Source: Dictyobacter alpinus
Lineage (GTDB): Bacteria > Chloroflexota > Ktedonobacteria > Ktedonobacterales > Ktedonobacteraceae
Assembly (NCBI RefSeq): GCF_003967575.1
Contig: NZ_BIFT01000001.1
Coordinates: 1,054,001-1,118,000, forward strand
Direction of reading: 5' to 3'
Length of the DNA: 64,000 bases
Below the pieces are notes generated by a model. The model did no database searches. It was given only the letters and a program-made list of their open reading frames with translations, and was not told where the DNA came from. Shown here piece after piece: positions 60,552 through 64,000 of the stretch (its first letter is position 1; every line of letters begins with the position of its first letter). The position numbers and the translations under genes are program-made.

Positions 60552-61430
60552 TTAACGCAACGAGGTAATGTCGCCACAGGCAAAAGGATCATAAGAGGTC
60601 TGGGTCTTCAAATCTGATGATCCAAGATGAATATTGACATACCAGCCGTTACGTGGAATAGAGCCGATGTTCGGAATGACGGTTGTGGAGGTTCCATCAC
60701 CCGAGGCGTTAGCCACTACGTTTTTGAGATCGTATTTGACCGGTCCCTGACTGGCGCAACTACCACTATGCAAATGAACCATGTGCTTTGAATTGGGGGC
60801 CAGGCCCTTCACGTTGAGCTCAATGGTCAATTTGTTGTCTTTGACAGAAAGCTGTGCGTCACCACTAGTCGCCTGATTGGGTGCAAATGCATTGGCCAGA
60901 GTAGCCTGAACATTTTGCGATGCCTTGGTAGAGGCAGATGGATTAAAGACATTGGCACAGGTAATAGCCATCGACTGATCAGCACCGTTCATACCTGGTC
61001 CATTATTTACATCCACATACCAACCTGTCTCGGGAATACCTTCCGAAACATCTTTGATTTTGGTGATCACGTCCGCAAAACCAATTTGCGTAGATTTGAC
61101 GGCAGAGAGGTCATAGACTAATTTGCCGTTGCTTTTACAACTTCCTGCGTTAATATGTGCCGGATGGCTACTTTTGGGTGTTAAACCCGTCAGCGCCATA
61201 TGAACCGTCAAAACATGGGACGTATGATCCCACATCAGTTCTACCGTCCCAGATGGGCTGTGCCGAATAATCGCGCTGGCCGAATTGACAGTTGAACTGG
61301 TCGGGGCCGGGGCAACCGATCCGTTTGAGCCGCCATTCCCTGAATCACAGGCTGTAAGAAGTAATAGCACTGCTCCCAGCAGTAAGGCAAAGTGGATAAA
61401 ATTTCGCTTAGCAATTTTTTTTGTAAGCAT
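60552..61430 (-). CDS. Lipoprotein with two CHRD-like domains
   Basis: 292 residues. The signal peptide ends in a lipobox with Cys28 (LLLTAC), giving an anchored extracytoplasmic protein. Two similar halves follow: about 55-160 (LTVHMALTGLTPKSSHPAHINAGSCKSNGKLVYDL ... GWYVDVNNG) and about 170-290 (LTIELNVKGLAPNSKHMVHLHSGSCASQGPVKYDL ... GWYVNIHLG). The repeated HxHxGSC-type motif resembles CHRD domains, some of which have superoxide-dismutase-like copper sites. Function not established. AAGGAG lies 5-6 bases before the ATG. Confidence 0.78.
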   Translation of the reverse strand: MLTKKIAKRNFIHFALLLGAVLLLLTACDSGNGGSNGSVAPAPTSSTVNSASAIIRHSPSGTVELMWDHTSHVLTVHMALTGLTPKSSHPAHINAGSCKSNGKLVYDLSAVKSTQIGFADVITKIKDVSEGIPETGWYVDVNNGPGMNGADQSMAITCANVFNPSASTKASQNVQATLANAFAPNQATSGDAQLSVKDNKLTIELNVKGLAPNSKHMVHLHSGSCASQGPVKYDLKNVVANASGDGTSTTVIPNIGSIPRNGWYVNIHLGSSDLKTQTSYDPFACGDITSLR

Positions 61431-61467
61431 TTTGACTCCTTTCCCACATTTCTATCCCCACGCCTTT

Positions 61468-61496
61468 ATTATAGTTCTATGCCATTACACTGGCAA
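61468..61496 (-). promoter_or_regulatory. Promoter for the CHRD-like lipoprotein gene
   Basis: On the minus strand TTGCCA (61491-61496), 17 bases, TATAAT (61468-61473). Confidence 0.6.
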
Positions 61497-61978
61497 ATTT
61501 AATGTTTTGAATATGGATGTCTACCCATTAAAAAGAAACGCTACAATATATAGTCTGGTTTGGGTATGAGTAAGAATGAGGAGAGAGGGTGAGCACAAAA
61601 ACACTATTGTATAGCTACTTTACCGCATATTTCGCTGAATCCTTACACTTTTTTCATGATTGTGATTCTCACTGGGGATAGCCATAAAATCCTGGCTATA
61701 GTTGTCAGGGAGTGAGAAAACTATTTTGGCGCCTGCGTCGCCAGATTGGGAGAGACAGGGTGTGCCGGTGGAGCGGCCGCGGCCGCTCCACTGGCACACC
61801 CTGTCTCCAAAATATCGTCAGGTTCATAGCCTCCACACGACTTCTACTTGAAAGTAAAATAGCCCAGAGGGGGTGATGGTGATGTTGACCATGGGCCATA
61901 AAAACATGTATCATAGAGGGACACGGTAATAAGCAAAAATTGTAGAGAAGATCATGGCGCCTTGTTCAATAGGCATTT
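61497..61978. other. Intergenic region with a GC-rich palindrome
   Basis: Divergent region between the lipoprotein and dihydrouridine synthase genes; only the palindrome at 61752-61807 stands out. No gene is supported. Confidence 0.4.
61752..61807. repeat. Near-perfect 56-bp palindrome with GCGGCCGCGGCCGC core
   Basis: Two 28-base arms differ by one position that still allows a G-U pair. It is preceded by GGCGCCTGCGTCGCC, which faintly recalls the flank of the 58-bp palindromes at 13.6 and 18.7 kb. It is an island of GC in an AT-rich spacer. Confidence 0.65.
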
Positions 61979-63217
61979 ATGCGCCGCAGAAGTAGACAAA
62001 AAACAATGAAGCAGACATCTTTCTGGAATAATTTAACACAACCAATTATTGGCCTGGCACCAATGGATGGCGTCACTGATGCTCCATGTCGTACGATGCA
62101 TGGCATCCATGGCCGTCCTGACGTGATCCTCACTGAGTTTACCAATGTTGAAGGGCTGTGGCGAGGCAGTGATCGCATCTTCCGCGATTTTCTGTATACG
62201 CCCGCTGAACGACCTGTCGTGGCACAGATTTTTGGGTGCCGTCCCGAGTACTTTTATAAGGCCGCGCATGTGGTCTGTGAGCTCGGTTTTGATGGCCTGG
62301 ATATCAATATGGGCTGTCCAGCCAGTGCGGTGGCAAATAAAGGCGGGGGCGCGGCACTGATTCGCCTGCCTGAAACGGCCAAAGCTATTGTGCGTGCCTG
62401 TCAGCAGGGTGTACACGATTGGGCAAATGGCCAGACGCTGGAAGATTTAGAGATGGATCCCCATCGTATTCGCCAGATTCAACAGATGAATGAAGATCGA
62501 GCACGTATCTGGGGTGACCCTATACGTTACGAGCGTCGCCTGATACCAGTCTCGGTAAAAACACGGCTTGGCTATGATTCAATTGTGGTTAAGGATTGGA
62601 TGCAGGAACTATTAGAGCTTGAGCCTGCCGTAATCTCACTTCATGGTCGGACTCTGGTACAACACTATAAAGGCGAAGCCAACTGGGATGCCATCGCGGA
62701 AGCCGCCGAAGTGGTCCATAAAACTGATACATTGATTCTGGGCAATGGTGATATCCACAGTCTGTATCAGGCTGCCGAACGTATTCGGACGACCGGCGTT
62801 AATGGCGTCTTGATCGGACGGGCAACCTTTGGCAATCCCTGGCTCTTCAAAAATAAGGAGCTACTCAGGCAGATACTGAGAGATGGTATCATACCAACCC
62901 CTGAAAATCTACCGGATGTGGAACCAACCCGTGAGGAACGGCTATTAATGGCACTCGAGCATGCACGTACCCATGCGAAAATTAAAGGGCAGGACCACTA
63001 TGTGGAGTTGCGCAAACACATGGGCTGGTATCTGGGCCATTTTGTTGGCGCGAAACGTATCCGTAATGAACTGGTACGTATGAATAGTCTGTCAGAAGTT
63101 GAGGAGATTATTCAGCGTGCTCTCGACGAGCCGGAGCCTACTCGCTACGAAGTAGAGGACAACATGCCAGCTATTGAGGTGCATGATTCCTCATTAGATC
63201 TTAGTTGCTCCGCGTAA
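61979..63217 (+). CDS. dus: tRNA-dihydrouridine synthase
   Basis: 412 residues, FMN-dependent reductase of uridine in tRNA D loops. PIIGLAPMDGVTDAPCRTM binds the flavin, NMGCPASAVANKGGGAAL has the catalytic Cys113, and VKTRLGYD, LHGRTLVQHYKGEANW, GNGDIHS and GVLIGRATFGNPWLF complete the family. Between GVHDW and PVSVKTR there are about 45 residues more than in short Dus proteins. The start may instead be ATG at 62006 (MKQTSFW), which aligns better with family N-termini; neither site has a strong ribosome binding site. Confidence 0.9.
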   Translation: MRRRSRQKTMKQTSFWNNLTQPIIGLAPMDGVTDAPCRTMHGIHGRPDVILTEFTNVEGLWRGSDRIFRDFLYTPAERPVVAQIFGCRPEYFYKAAHVVCELGFDGLDINMGCPASAVANKGGGAALIRLPETAKAIVRACQQGVHDWANGQTLEDLEMDPHRIRQIQQMNEDRARIWGDPIRYERRLIPVSVKTRLGYDSIVVKDWMQELLELEPAVISLHGRTLVQHYKGEANWDAIAEAAEVVHKTDTLILGNGDIHSLYQAAERIRTTGVNGVLIGRATFGNPWLFKNKELLRQILRDGIIPTPENLPDVEPTREERLLMALEHARTHAKIKGQDHYVELRKHMGWYLGHFVGAKRIRNELVRMNSLSEVEEIIQRALDEPEPTRYEVEDNMPAIEVHDSSLDLSCSA

Positions 63218-63234
63218 CCTATAGATAATACCCC

Positions 63235-63291
63235 AAAAAAGAAAAGGTCGAGCGTTTATCCGTTGAGTAAACACTCGTCCTTTTCTTTTTT
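63235..63291 (+). terminator. Terminator of the dihydrouridine synthase gene
   Basis: AAAAAAGAAAAGG (63235-63247) pairs with CCTTTTCTTTTTT (63279-63291), with inner CGAG/CTCG and GTTTA/TAAAC pairs. Confidence 0.8.
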
Positions 63292-63479
63292 CTGACCACC
63301 AGGCTTTTTTTCGCTACCTATTTTGAGTAAGCCACATCATGACTCTTTTGACGCACGAAAAGAGTCATTGCAGTATCGAGATGAGACAGATGCATATCCC
63401 ACGGACTTCACCAACTTCGGAGAAGGGATATGTCGGCAACAGTGGCTTCTATGTCAGCTAAAAAATGCCTTGCGTAAGG

Positions 63480-63680
63480 TTAGACCAGAACTCCTTCGAG
63501 CTCACCAACTAGTTTCTGGATCGCTCGTAAGCGTTGCTCAGCAATCTCGACATTCTCCAGTGCTTGTGCTAAAATACGTGCCTCCAGCGATGGATAAGTT
63601 TCGACTATCTCGGGATCAATAGAGCCACCCAGAAGTTCTAGAGCGCGGCTCAAGTTGTTTTCCAAGGTTCCAATTGACAT
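63480..63680 (-). CDS. Small hypothetical protein, 66 residues
   Basis: Starts with ATG at 63680 after GGAGAGG at about 9 bases, a good binding site. The sequence is mostly predicted helix with Leu/Ala/Glu periodicity (LEARILAQALENVEIAEQRLRAIQKLVGELEGVLV), so it may form a coiled coil or helical hairpin. No known motif. It stands alone. The open frame on the other strand covering it has no binding site. Confidence 0.6.
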   Translation of the reverse strand: MSIGTLENNLSRALELLGGSIDPEIVETYPSLEARILAQALENVEIAEQRLRAIQKLVGELEGVLV

Positions 63681-64000
63681 TACTTGTTACCTCTCCGAAG
63701 CATAGAATTCAGCGACTACCAATGGGACGATCTATGTAAACAGTGTCTCACCAAGTATAAACGCGCTCTCCGTACTATCTTTTACTACGTAAGCACGTGC
63801 TCATTGGTTACACTGATGAGCACGCGATTGAGTTTCTTCCTCTAGCTCTACGTTTATATTACACTAGACGCAAACAGCAGCTTATACGGGGATATGTCCT
63901 GACTTGCCCTGGCAATATATGATATTGTCATTACAGAATTGCTATACTTTCTATCTACCCACCATTTGTTCGTGTAATTTCAGTATCAATTTAGATTATA
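63681..64000. other. Right-edge intergenic region
   Basis: It includes a 9-bp hairpin (CGTGCTCAT 63796-63804 with ATGAGCACG 63816-63824). No gene was found up to the window end. Confidence 0.4.

Noticed and set aside
63323..63622. 99-codon plus-strand frame
   Set aside because: Opposite the better-supported small gene at 63480-63680; no ribosome binding site.

Overview
The window looks like chromosomal DNA of a Chloroflexota bacterium, most likely of the Ktedonobacteria (inference from gene content; no search was run). Clues are the Agl23-like/YYY-domain membrane protein cluster otherwise known mainly from Chloroflexi and archaea, a short EF-Ts, an MglA-type GTPase, the MEP isoprenoid route, and sigma-A-like promoters with 17-bp spacers. 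No insertion sequence, prophage, integrase, CRISPR array or rRNA was seen.

Layout. 1-4 kb: an exported CHAP-domain protein running off the left edge, two tRNA-Val genes and a secreted S53 peptidase. 4-13 kb: a minus-strand housekeeping run in transcription order rpsB, tsf, pyrH, frr, uppS, cdsA, dxr, rseP, ispG, covering translation, UMP kinase, undecaprenyl carrier, phospholipid and MEP steps. 13.7-27.5 kb: two orphan NarL-type response regulators, a lone ABC ATPase, dxs, an acidic hypothetical protein, glutamate dehydrogenase, gatB, an MglA-like GTPase, an alpha-glucan phosphorylase and a GtrA protein. 27.8-32 kb: a noncoding four-unit tandem array, a VOC protein and a plus-strand HAD/quinone reductase/aminotransferase set. 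32-41.6 kb: four large membrane proteins (GT39-like, YYY/DUF2298, two Agl23-like paralogues) that probably form one envelope glycosylation operon. 41.8-52.6 kb: a stand-alone PstI/BsuBI-type nuclease-domain protein, ClpC, two tRNA-Arg(GCG), an ArsR regulator, aspS, a PP2C phosphatase fused to an extracytoplasmic region, and an M20-peptidase-like protein that has lost its metal ligands. 53-58 kb: an exopolysaccharide set (two GT4 enzymes and a polyprenyl sugar-phosphate transferase). 58.4-63.7 kb: a glutaryl-CoA-dehydrogenase-like enzyme, an anchored muralytic-type protein, a lipoprotein with two CHRD-like units, a tRNA-dihydrouridine synthase and a 66-residue protein.

A theme is the cell envelope: isoprenoid precursors (dxs, dxr, ispG) feed undecaprenyl diphosphate synthesis (uppS), the carrier on which the sugar transferase and perhaps the Agl23-type proteins act, while CHAP and lysozyme-like proteins act on the wall.

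The least explained items are the solitary PstI-like domain, the pseudo-M20 protein, a family of perfect 58-bp palindromes with a shared flanking motif, the tandem array at 27.8-28.3 kb, and several structured leaders. Start sites were moved from the longest frame where a better ribosome binding site or family alignment argued for it; each case is stated.
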